Below, piece by piece: positions 1 to 5,020 of a stretch of 5,211 nt of DNA. Location: NCBI GenBank assembly GCA_947625955.1, contig CANQQH010000079.1:1-5211 (forward strand). The letters run 5' to 3'. Position numbers and translations under genes: made by a program. Every line of letters begins with the position of its first letter. The first letter of the stretch is position 1. The DNA is from an uncultured Clostridia bacterium. Its GTDB lineage: Bacteria; Bacillota; Clostridia; Christensenellales; UBA1242. The notes below the pieces were generated by a model. That model was not told where the DNA came from. It was given only the letters and a program-made list of their open reading frames with translations, and made no database searches.

Positions 1-78
1 TTCGAAATCTCAGGGTCGCAATCTTCAACACCTGTTTTGATAACTAGAATCGTTATTTCGTTCACCCCAGCAAACTAA
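1..78 (+). CDS. 3' end of an unidentified gene (partial, 25 residues)
   Basis: Frame 1 is open from the window edge to a TAA at 76-78 and encodes 25 residues ending VISFTPAN. The other two forward frames hit stops by about base 45. An intrinsic terminator starts 11 bases after the stop, as expected for the end of a plus-strand gene. The fragment is too short to show a domain and no family is recognised. The opposite strand is also open here, but its frame has a TAG just upstream and only a GTG without a ribosome binding site, so the plus-strand reading is preferred. The call rests mainly on position and the terminator. Confidence 0.4.
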   Translation, partial: FEISGSQSSTPVLITRIVISFTPAN

Positions 79-89
79 AATAAAACTCA

Positions 90-119
90 AAAAAAGGGAG
101 GCAGTGGTCTCTCTTTTTT
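90..119 (+). terminator. Intrinsic terminator of the left-edge gene
   Basis: An 11-bp stem pairs 90-100 (AAAAAAGGGAG) with 109-119 (CTCTCTTTTTT), with one G-T wobble and an 8-base loop. The T-tract forms the end of the 3' arm. Because of the A-tract on the other side the element could also work on the minus strand, but no minus-strand gene needs it here. Confidence 0.8.
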
Positions 120-165
120 GCTTTCTATTTTCCAAAAAAAGATTTCTTTTTATGCTCAAAAATCA

Positions 166-194
166 ATGCAAAACAGCTTGGCGTGTGGTATAAT
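166..194 (+). promoter_or_regulatory. Extended -10 promoter of the PNPOx-like/SDR operon
   Basis: A perfect TATAAT lies at 189-194 and is preceded by TGG (186-188), which makes an extended -10. The -35 position, 17 bases upstream (166-171, ATGCAA), matches TTGACA poorly, so the extended -10 probably does most of the work. The nine bases ATGCAAAAC (166-174) recur at the same distance from the -10 in the promoter at 2374. The expected start near 201 leaves a leader of only about 15 bases before the ATG at 216. Confidence 0.75.
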
Positions 195-215
195 AAATAT
201 GGGAAAGAGGGAACT

Positions 216-611
216 ATGAAAAATCCAGATAACAAGACAAAGAAGATTGAACTTTTTGATTTGACGAATTATAAAAAATTGCTAGAAAACAATCCATGCC
301 ATATTGCGACCGTCACAAAGCAAGGACTACCAAATCTGGCGGTTGCGTCAGACATTAAAGTTTTAGATAACAAAACAATACTTGTTTCAAACAACGAAAT
401 GATTCACACGCCCGACAATTTACAAGTCAACAAAAATTGTGTTCTAACATCATTTAGCGACCAATGGAAAGGTTTGAGGCTAACCGGTGTTGGAACTTAC
501 CACACAAGTGGCAAGTATTTTGTTTTGTGCAATCAATATTTCAATAATGAAACAGCAACACCAAAGGGCGCAATTGTAATGAAGATAAAAAAAGTTGAAA
601 GTTTATTTTAA
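216..611 (+). CDS. Pyridoxamine 5'-phosphate oxidase-like split-barrel protein (131 aa)
   Basis: The product resembles the small, single-domain members of the PNPOx-like/FMN-binding split-barrel superfamily, which bind FMN, F420 or haem and often act as flavin reductases or oxidases. The order fits: an N-terminal helix ending in LLENNPCHIATVTKQGLPNL (residues 22-41, the usual first strands), ILVSNNEMIHTPDNLQVN (55-72) where these proteins have a 'K..NL..NP' segment, then a central strand with GLRLTGVGTY (86-95) and a last strand AIVMKIKKVE (119-128). The length is normal for the short subfamily. The ATG at 216 is chosen because GAGG (207-210) precedes it by five bases; an upstream in-frame GTG at 183 would place the start within the promoter. 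It is the first gene of an operon with the SDR 46 bases downstream. Cofactor and substrate are unknown. Confidence 0.75.
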   Translation: MKNPDNKTKKIELFDLTNYKKLLENNPCHIATVTKQGLPNLAVASDIKVLDNKTILVSNNEMIHTPDNLQVNKNCVLTSFSDQWKGLRLTGVGTYHTSGKYFVLCNQYFNNETATPKGAIVMKIKKVESLF

Positions 612-657
612 CATCTATTGTCTATGTGAATTTTAGCAAATAAAAAAAGGAGTTAAT

Positions 658-1326
658 ATGAAAAAAGTTTTAATTACAGGCGGAAGTGACGGACTTGGAA
701 AGACTATCGCAAAAGAATTGTCAAAAGATTATAAAGTGTATATCGCTGCGGTGGACGAAGAAAAGTTAAAAACCGTTTCAAAATTATTAAATTGCGAATA
801 CCAAGTTTGTGATGTTTCGGACCATACACAAGTGGAAAAAATGATTAAAAAAATTGGCAAAATAGATGTTTTAATCAATTGTGCAGGGCTTTGGATACAA
901 GAAGAACTTGATTTTAATGATTACGCAAGAATTCAAAAAGTTGTTGATGTCAATCTTCTCGGTGTTATAAATTGCGCAAAAGCTTGTTTGCCAGCCATGA
1001 AAAAAAGTAAAGGTGGACAGATCATAAACATAAACTCACAAGCAGGAATAAACCACAAACAAGAAAGAGTTGTTTACAACGCAAGCAAATGGGGTGTGAC
1101 TGGTTTTTCAAAATCGCTTGAAGATGAAGTGAAAAAATATGGAATCAAGGTCACGGACATCATGCCTGGAAAGATGAAAACAGATATGTTTAAGAAGATG
1201 AACATTGAAAAGTCGATGGCTGACGGCTTAGATCCAAAAGAAGTTGCTAAGCTAATAAGATTTATTCTTGCTTTACCAAAAGATGTAAATATACCAGAAG
1301 TGGGAATAAAAAACATTTTGAACTAA
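658..1326 (+). CDS. Classical short-chain dehydrogenase/reductase (SDR), 222 aa
   Basis: A cytosolic NAD(P)-dependent oxidoreductase of the classical SDR family with a Rossmann fold. Visible motifs are the nucleotide-binding TGGSDGLG (residues 7-14), D52-V53 for adenine contact, NCAG (74-77, the family's NNAG), catalytic N99, S127, Y140 and K144 (YNASK), and PGKMKTDM (170-177) after the active site. All four catalytic residues are present, so the enzyme should be active. The C-terminus (DPKEVAKLIRFILALPKDVN, 193-212) is typical of the group containing YdfG-like and 3-oxoacyl-ACP-reductase-like members. D33 follows the second strand, but NAD versus NADP preference cannot be settled. AAGGAG (647-652) lies five bases before the ATG. 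No promoter or terminator separates it from the PNPOx-like gene, so the two are probably co-transcribed. The substrate is unknown. Confidence 0.9.
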   Translation: MKKVLITGGSDGLGKTIAKELSKDYKVYIAAVDEEKLKTVSKLLNCEYQVCDVSDHTQVEKMIKKIGKIDVLINCAGLWIQEELDFNDYARIQKVVDVNLLGVINCAKACLPAMKKSKGGQIININSQAGINHKQERVVYNASKWGVTGFSKSLEDEVKKYGIKVTDIMPGKMKTDMFKKMNIEKSMADGLDPKEVAKLIRFILALPKDVNIPEVGIKNILN

Positions 1327-1335
1327 GGAGAAACC

Positions 1336-1365
1336 ATGAAGCCTGAATTATTTTTAGGTCGTTAA
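1336..1365 (+). CDS. Possible 9-codon ORF (MKPELFLGR) coupled to the SDR stop
   Basis: A very strong ribosome binding site, TAAGGAG (1324-1330), begins with the SDR stop codon itself and lies five bases before an ATG. The frame closes after MKPELFLGR with TAA at 1363-1365. Seven bases after that stop the hairpin at 1372 begins. The signal quality is as good as that of the real genes here, but the peptide is too short to judge by content. It could be a real short peptide, a leader-type ORF, or the surviving first codons of a lost third operon gene. No tandem codons suggest amino-acid attenuation. Confidence 0.35.
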   Translation: MKPELFLGR

Positions 1366-1371
1366 AAAACG

Positions 1372-1400
1372 CAAAAATCAAAGGTGAGGCTTGATTTTTG
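1372..1400 (+). terminator. Weak A/T-rich hairpin after the SDR operon
   Basis: Ten perfect pairs join CAAAAATCAA (1372-1381) and TTGATTTTTG (1391-1400) around a 9-base loop. There is no T-tract beyond the stem, so it is a poor intrinsic terminator by itself. Its 3' arm doubles as the -35 region of the promoter at 1391, so the pairing may be partly coincidental. The strong terminator at 1435 would end any read-through. Confidence 0.4.
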
Positions 1401-1419
1401 GGTGAAAAAATGATAAAAT
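1391..1419 (+). promoter_or_regulatory. Promoter upstream of the strong hairpin and the frameshifted gene
   Basis: TTGATT (1391-1396), a 17-base spacer and TAAAAT (1414-1419), preceded by TGA (1411-1413) as an extended -10. The ten bases TTGATTTTTG are identical, in the same register, to the -35 region of the promoter at 1779, which supports the call. The predicted start is near 1426, only about ten bases before a complete terminator hairpin. Confidence 0.55.
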
Positions 1420-1434
1420 AACACTATCGACAGC

Positions 1435-1476
1435 AAAAAGGAGCGTATAATTCGATGAATTATGCGCTCCTTTTTT
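1435..1476 (+). terminator. Strong 19-bp hairpin terminator in the leader of the small broken gene
   Basis: Bases 1435-1453 pair with 1457-1475 over 19 bp with a single wobble (T1446-G1464) and a 3-base loop (GAT), ending in six T's (1471-1476). The base of the stem is AAAAAGGAGCG against CGCTCCTTTTT. It may end transcripts from the SDR operon and also intercept transcripts from the promoter at 1391. Its 3' arm could alternatively pair with the ribosome binding site AAAAGGAG (1493-1500) of the next gene. Confidence 0.85.
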
Positions 1477-1508
1477 AGTTTAAGAAAATATCAAAAGGAG
1501 TGAAAATT

Positions 1509-1768
1509 ATGGAAAAAGATATCAATCAATTTTATTATGAACAAGAGTTGGTGGCACTTATAAAGTCTGGGGTTTACCCGAAGAAGCAAAGAAAATTGCC
1601 GACTCACATATTGCAAATGGCAGCTATGGTGAAGCCTCAAAACAAGTTGCGAAGGAAAGAAAAGAAGATGAAAAGCTCCAAGGCTATGCAAAAATATTAT
1701 CGGCGCGCATAAAAAGCGGGGAAAAACCTCAGTATGTTGTTGAAGATATGGCTGAGCATGAAAGATAA
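1509..1768 (+). pseudogene. Small gene of unknown function broken by a frameshift (about 86 aa if restored)
   Basis: AGGAG (1496-1500) precedes the ATG by eight bases, and the frame starts MEKDINQFYYEQELVALIKS. From about 1569 this frame turns into lysine- and arginine-rich, shadow-like sequence and stops at 1712. From GGT at 1571 the frame one base back gives a coherent, helical, charged sequence (GLPEEAKKIADSHIANGSYG and on, ending VVEDMAEHER) with its TAA at 1766-1768. That downstream frame has no start codon and no ribosome binding site of its own. One extra G in the run GGGG (1569-1572) would join both halves as ...IKSGGLPEEAKK... The run is not a canonical in-frame X-XXY-YYZ slippery site, so an indel or sequencing error is likelier than programmed frameshifting. 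No family is recognised; there is no signal peptide or membrane segment. Confidence 0.7.
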
Positions 1769-1778
1769 CCTTTGTCTA

Positions 1779-1807
1779 TTGATTTTTGTGTGGCGCTGTG
1801 GTATAAT
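1779..1807 (+). promoter_or_regulatory. Near-consensus promoter of the 123-residue orphan gene
   Basis: TTGATT (1779-1784), a 17-base spacer and TATAAT (1802-1807), with TGG (1799-1801) as an extended -10. This is the best promoter in the window. It begins 11 bases after the stop of the broken gene and would give a leader of about 15 bases. Confidence 0.85.
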
Positions 1808-1828
1808 ATAAACATAAGGAGAAAGGCT

Positions 1829-2200
1829 ATGCAAACGTTAAAAGAATTTTTGAAAGAATACCCAGATTGCGAGCAAAAGGTCGTTGACGGATGCGTGTTT
1901 GTCAAGGCAAGAACGGGATTAAGACACATGTATTTCAAGAATGGCGAGCAGGCATTTTTGAGGATTATAACGTGCGTTTTCGACAAGGACGGGCATCCTC
2001 TTCATGACACTTTTGAAAGCCGTGAACAGGCAGAAAAAGAAGTTGCAAGACTAAAAGAACAAGGCAAAGAAGCTATCATCGGCGATGTTGCGCCTGACGC
2101 TTCCTATGGCAACAGCCAGCAAGCAAGATACCCACATGGTGCAAGCGTATTTATTGTCAGTGAGAAAAATAGCGAAAGCGATTTGGGTCAAGAAAAATAG
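1829..2200 (+). CDS. Hypothetical protein, 123 aa
   Basis: No family is recognised. The ATG at 1829 is chosen because TAAGGAG (1815-1821) precedes it by seven bases and the promoter ends just upstream; an in-frame extension to 1772 would run through the promoter. The N-terminal half looks like a small alpha/beta fold: a helix (LKEFLKEYPDCEQ, about 4-16), strands around CVFVKARTG and AFLRIITCVFDKDGHPLHDT, then an EREQ-type charged helix in the region of residues 69-84 (REQAEKEVARLKEQGKEA, followed by IIGD). The last 35 residues (PDASYGNSQQARYPHG, then FIVSEKNSESDLGQEK) look flexible. There is no signal peptide, membrane segment or metal-binding cluster. It has its own promoter and terminator, so it is probably expressed alone. 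Coding is well supported by signals; the role is unknown. Confidence 0.75.
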   Translation: MQTLKEFLKEYPDCEQKVVDGCVFVKARTGLRHMYFKNGEQAFLRIITCVFDKDGHPLHDTFESREQAEKEVARLKEQGKEAIIGDVAPDASYGNSQQARYPHGASVFIVSEKNSESDLGQEK

Positions 2201-2243
2201 CCTGGCGGCAATCGAAATCAACCAGAGAAATTTCATATTTTGG

Positions 2244-2292
2244 AAAAAACAGGTCAAGAGCTGCATAAAAGCGGTTTTTGACCTGTTTTTTT
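2244..2292 (+). terminator. Long-stem intrinsic terminator of the 123-residue orphan gene
   Basis: Bases 2244-2264 pair with 2271-2291 over 21 bp around the 6-base loop ATAAAA. The outer 14 bp are perfect (AAAAAACAGGTCAA against TTGACCTGTTTTTT) and the inner part contains three G-T wobbles. A T-run (2286-2292) follows the G/C block. The element starts 43 bases after the stop at 2200. Confidence 0.9.
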
Positions 2293-2373
2293 GACTTTTT
2301 GGCACGATTTTGCGTTTTTTGCCATGGCAGCACACTCGAAAACAATAAAAAAAGAGAAGTTTGCAAAATTTTG

Positions 2374-2402
2374 ATGCAAAACGAAAGCTTTTGTGCTATC
2401 AT
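2374..2402 (+). promoter_or_regulatory. Promoter of the alpha/beta hydrolase operon
   Basis: TATCAT (2397-2402) with TGC (2394-2396) forms an extended -10. The -35 position 17 bases upstream is ATGCAA (2374-2379), part of ATGCAAAAC (2374-2382), identical and in the same register as in the promoter at 166. A second TGCAAAA sits at 2362-2368, 13 bases before the one at 2375. TTGATG at 2371 would require a 20-base spacer and is less likely. The spacer holds an imperfect palindrome, CGAAAGCTTTTG (2382-2393). Confidence 0.55.
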
Positions 2403-2421
2403 GAAAATATAGGAAAAGTCA

Positions 2422-3291
2422 ATGAAGTATGCAATCAAAAAAGAGTTTGGATTATATAGGTTTCTAAAACTTCCGCTCAACAAGCCAATTTTGTATTTTG
2501 GGAAGTTTGTTTTGTCTATAATGCCGAAGGGGATGCGCTCAAATAGTGAGCTAAAAATTGAGAAAATGAAATTCGAGAACTATAAGGCATATGTCATAAA
2601 GCCTCGCTCGCAGGCGAAGCAGACTATTTTCTTTTTGCACGGTGGGGCTTTTGTTTTCAAGGGCGCGGCGTATCACTATAAACTCGCAAAAATGTATGCA
2701 AAAGTCACGCAATCAAATGTAATTTTTATTGACTACTCTTTGGCATTTGAAAAGAATGGGCGTCCGCTCGACGACTGCTTGGATGCTTATAGATATTTTC
2801 TTTTGAACAAGGAAAAATTCAATATCGACGAAAGCAAAATTTGTTTTGTTGGCGATTCAGCAGGCGCGTATTTGGCGCTCGCACTTTATAACAAATGCAA
2901 AGAGGAGAAACTTGCTTTGCCATCGCGCCTTATGCTCATCTATCCCGTTATTGACCCGGCGATGCAGAGCAAGTCGATGAAAAAATTCACAAACACTCCC
3001 ATGTGGAACAGCAAACTCAATGCAAAAATGTGGAAAATTTACTTGAAAGGGCAGGAGGTTTTCAATCCTCTGCAAGCTGATTTGAGCCAGTTTCCCGAGA
3101 CCTATATTGAAACTGCGCAATATGACTGTCTCCACGATGAGGGCGTGGATTTTGCGAGCAAACTCAAAGCGTCAGGTGTGAAATGTGAACTTCACGAAAC
3201 TGAGGGCACAATGCACGGCTTCGACATTAAGCTTAGCGCCCCAACAACAAAAGCAAGCCTTCAAGCGCGCATCGAGTTCTTGAAAAAGTAG
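2422..3291 (+). CDS. Alpha/beta hydrolase, HSL-type esterase/lipase (289 aa)
   Basis: A serine hydrolase of the alpha/beta-hydrolase fold, hormone-sensitive-lipase-like group, which usually cleaves short-chain carboxylic esters. The diagnostic features are all visible: the oxyanion-hole motif FLHGGAFVFKG (residues 71-81), the nucleophile elbow GDSAG (144-148, S146), the acid D235 in YDCLHDEG, and the catalytic histidine H265 in MHGF. The strand IFIDYSLAF (101-109) and LIYPVIDP (172-179) also follow the family order. The length is normal. Roughly the first 40 residues (YRFLKLPLNKPILYFGKFVL) are hydrophobic and basic and resemble the cap or N-terminal helices of such esterases; there is no clear secretion signal. 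AGGA (2411-2414) precedes the ATG by seven bases. The DUF2441-like gene follows after 50 bases with no terminator between. The substrate is not readable. Confidence 0.88.
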   Translation: MKYAIKKEFGLYRFLKLPLNKPILYFGKFVLSIMPKGMRSNSELKIEKMKFENYKAYVIKPRSQAKQTIFFLHGGAFVFKGAAYHYKLAKMYAKVTQSNVIFIDYSLAFEKNGRPLDDCLDAYRYFLLNKEKFNIDESKICFVGDSAGAYLALALYNKCKEEKLALPSRLMLIYPVIDPAMQSKSMKKFTNTPMWNSKLNAKMWKIYLKGQEVFNPLQADLSQFPETYIETAQYDCLHDEGVDFASKLKASGVKCELHETEGTMHGFDIKLSAPTTKASLQARIEFLKK

Positions 3292-3341
3292 GCTATGAGC
3301 GCTCGTGTTTGAGCATAAAATATATATTTTTGTGAGGAATT

Positions 3342-3890
3342 ATGGAAATTGTAGAAAACAAAAAAATGTTTTATATGGTGCAGGACACCCCTTTCAACAG
3401 AAAATACAATGATTATAAAGTTGGAGATGTTTTTGTTGCAAATTCAAAGCACAACCCCAAAAAGCACGCGTATAGAAAGGCGTTTTTCAGCCTCCACAAA
3501 ACCGAAAGGCAAAAAAGAATTATGTTCATTGAGGACCTACACGAAAAGGTTCGAAAGAGCATTGACAAAAATTTGCCAAGCAGGCAGGCGAGTATTGTTG
3601 TGTTTGAAAATTTGGAGCAGTGCGAGGCGCTCGCAAAAAAGTGGGCGCGATTCAACATCAGTCCACTTCATATTTTTGAGGTGGAGCTGACAGGCAAACT
3701 GCACAAATGCTCTTGCACGCCCGACGACGAAAAAGAAAACCTTTCCGAGCAGCAGCACACCGAGGGAATAACGACTTATTGGAAGGGCGAAAAAGACACC
3801 GGCCTCAGCGAATACCTCTTCCAAGGCAAAGTCAAAGTCACCAAAGACCATCGCAACGACCTAGAAAATTCCCCTGCGAGCGAAAAATGA
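3342..3890 (+). CDS. DUF2441-like protein, 182 aa
   Basis: The residue pattern matches what I remember of the DUF2441 family: an N-terminal strand MFYMVQ (9-14), YKVGDVF (25-31), a helix EDLHEKVRKSIDKN leading to LPSR (78-81), the strand ASIVVFENLEQCEALAKKW (83-101), HIFEVELTGKL (110-120), then YWKGE (146-150) and EYLFQGKVKV (157-166). The family's function is unknown. An N-terminal 'FYHV'-like strand and a late 'EVE' strand recall the ADP-ribosyltransferase-like fold, but that is inference and no catalytic triad can be assigned. The cysteine pair CSC (123-125) is a local oddity. GAGGA (3334-3338) lies unusually close (three bases) to the ATG. No clear promoter is visible in the 50-base gap after the hydrolase, so it is probably co-transcribed with it. 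The gene ends five bases before an opposing gene. Confidence 0.6.
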   Translation: MEIVENKKMFYMVQDTPFNRKYNDYKVGDVFVANSKHNPKKHAYRKAFFSLHKTERQKRIMFIEDLHEKVRKSIDKNLPSRQASIVVFENLEQCEALAKKWARFNISPLHIFEVELTGKLHKCSCTPDDEKENLSEQQHTEGITTYWKGEKDTGLSEYLFQGKVKVTKDHRNDLENSPASEK

Positions 3891-3895
3891 AACCC

Positions 3896-4966
3896 TTATA
3901 AAATTTCGATGGTGAGGCCTAGGGCGCGGGCTTTGTTGAAAAAGAGGCTAAGGTCGGGTTCGGACCACTGTTTCCAAACAAAAATGTCGCCGTCGATGAG
4001 GGGGATGCTTTTGTCTTCTTCGTAAAAATAGTTGGACTTATAGTCGGGCTTTGCGCATGCAACATCTGCATCTTCAATGACGTTAAATGCATGGTTTGAA
4101 ATGTTGAAAATTTCTTTTAACTCTTGTTTTTTGATATCTATGTGTTTCTTGACGTATTCGGTGACGACTTCAAGAACAATTTCTTCTTTTGCAACAATTT
4201 TTTTATTGAAAATTAGATCTTTTGTGTTTTTTGATAAAGTCTCTTTGGGCGCTGCGGTTTCGTTAAGCAGGGGAGTTTCGGTGGAATTATCCTTCTTGAA
4301 CAGCTCATATAGTTTTTGCTTTATTTCATTTATGAGGCTTTCATTGTCTGAGTTGAGGCCAATTTCTAAAAGTTCGTGAGCGTGGTTCACATTTCCACTT
4401 TTTAGGATATTGAGAGCGTATTCAGAAAATCCCATTTTGCTGACAGGAGTTTTGTATTTATCGTTGCTGTTGACAAGCGGCTTTTTAATTTTCTCATCGT
4501 ATTCATATTCGTTGATGTATTTCAAACAAAATTCATCGGCGAATTTTGTGTATTCCATCGATGTTAGGTCTTTTTTATAAAAGCCCGTGAGAGTAAAGAG
4601 CCCAACAAATCTACAACAAAATTTATTTCCGGTCTCAAAAGGATCAATTTGAAAGCAAAGGCGATAGGGTAAATATCCCTCTTCGTTTCTTTTGTTGTTA
4701 TAGAAATTTTTGGTTGTGCTGACGAGTTTCTCTTGGATTCTGGTTTTGTTATCAAGCAAATAATTTTTCCATAACCAGTCTTTGCGATGCCCATGCGTTT
4801 CTCCGTTCAAGAAAACAAACCACGCAGCAACGTCTTTGTAGCCAAAATTGTCTAGCTTGACAAGCGAATTCATAAGCCCTTCGTGAAGATTTGTTTCAAT
4901 CGCTTTATTGATCATATTAACATAACTTTTTCCATAAAACACATCGCCAACAAATAGATTTTTCAT
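3896..4966 (-). CDS. Hypothetical protein, 356 aa, probably multi-domain
   Basis: No family can be named with confidence. Three parts are visible. Residues 1-150 are a beta-rich domain with VAAWFVFLNG (46-55), WLWKNYLLDNKTRIQE (64-79) and YRLCFQ...GNKFCCRFVGLFTL (101-126); the 'R-x-x-F ... F-x-G-x-F' layout recalls PUA/SRA-like modules, from memory only. Residues 150-265 are a charged helical linker with an ALNILKSGNVNHAHELLEIG repeat-like helix pair (184-203). Residues about 270-356 form a C-terminal domain ending DGDIFVWKQW (325-334) and FFNKARALGLTIEIL (342-356). No nuclease, ATPase or protease motif, signal peptide or membrane helix is seen. AGGAG lies six bases before the ATG. The gene converges on the DUF2441-like gene with a 5-base gap and no visible terminator. 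Confidence 0.75.
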   Translation of the reverse strand: MKNLFVGDVFYGKSYVNMINKAIETNLHEGLMNSLVKLDNFGYKDVAAWFVFLNGETHGHRKDWLWKNYLLDNKTRIQEKLVSTTKNFYNNKRNEEGYLPYRLCFQIDPFETGNKFCCRFVGLFTLTGFYKKDLTSMEYTKFADEFCLKYINEYEYDEKIKKPLVNSNDKYKTPVSKMGFSEYALNILKSGNVNHAHELLEIGLNSDNESLINEIKQKLYELFKKDNSTETPLLNETAAPKETLSKNTKDLIFNKKIVAKEEIVLEVVTEYVKKHIDIKKQELKEIFNISNHAFNVIEDADVACAKPDYKSNYFYEEDKSIPLIDGDIFVWKQWSEPDLSLFFNKARALGLTIEIL

Positions 4967-4990
4967 TTGTGTCTCCTAAAATTTATTAGT

Positions 4991-5020
4991 ATTATATCAC
5001 GAAACCCTCATTGCAGCCAA
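4991..5020 (-). promoter_or_regulatory. Promoter of the 356-residue protein gene
   Basis: Read on the minus strand, TATAAT (4996-4991) is preceded by TGA (4999-4997), an extended -10, with TTGGCT (5020-5015) 18 bases further upstream as a -35. The -35 overlaps the last codons of the upstream minus-strand gene (stop at 5010-5008). The predicted leader is about 18 bases. No terminator lies between the two minus-strand genes, so read-through from upstream may add to expression. Confidence 0.65.

Noticed and set aside
1..78. Minus-strand gene reading through the first 78 bases.
   Set aside because: Its frame has a TAG immediately upstream and only a GTG without a ribosome binding site; the plus-strand frame ends just before a terminator.
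1435..1476. Perfect inverted repeat as the end of a mobile element or a miniature transposable element.
   Set aside because: The two arms are only three bases apart, there is a T-run at the end and no target duplication; a terminator hairpin explains it.
1566..1576. Programmed -1 frameshift at TCTGGGGTTTA.
   Set aside because: In the reading frame used (TCT GGG GTT TAC) there is no X-XXY-YYZ heptamer, and slipping back would pair a glycine tRNA with TGG. A lost G is simpler.
2201..2281. The frame stays open for 26 codons after the TAG of the 123-residue gene, suggesting stop readthrough.
   Set aside because: The extension runs into the terminator hairpin, the TAG context is unremarkable, TAG also ends the hydrolase gene, and an open stretch this short is expected by chance.
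2293..2370. Second hairpin or small RNA gene around GGCA...TGCC (about 2301-2324).
   Set aside because: Only about four pairs form around a long loop, with no promoter or T-run that would mark an RNA gene.
3292..3341. Separate promoter for the DUF2441-like gene in the A/T-rich gap (TAAAAT at 3316, TATATT at 3323).
   Set aside because: Neither has a matching -35 at 16-18 bases or a TGN extension, unlike every other promoter called here.
3409..3851. Long open frames on both strands overlapping the DUF2441-like gene.
   Set aside because: They lack ribosome binding sites and have arginine-rich or low-complexity shadow-like content, while the main frame shows a family pattern.
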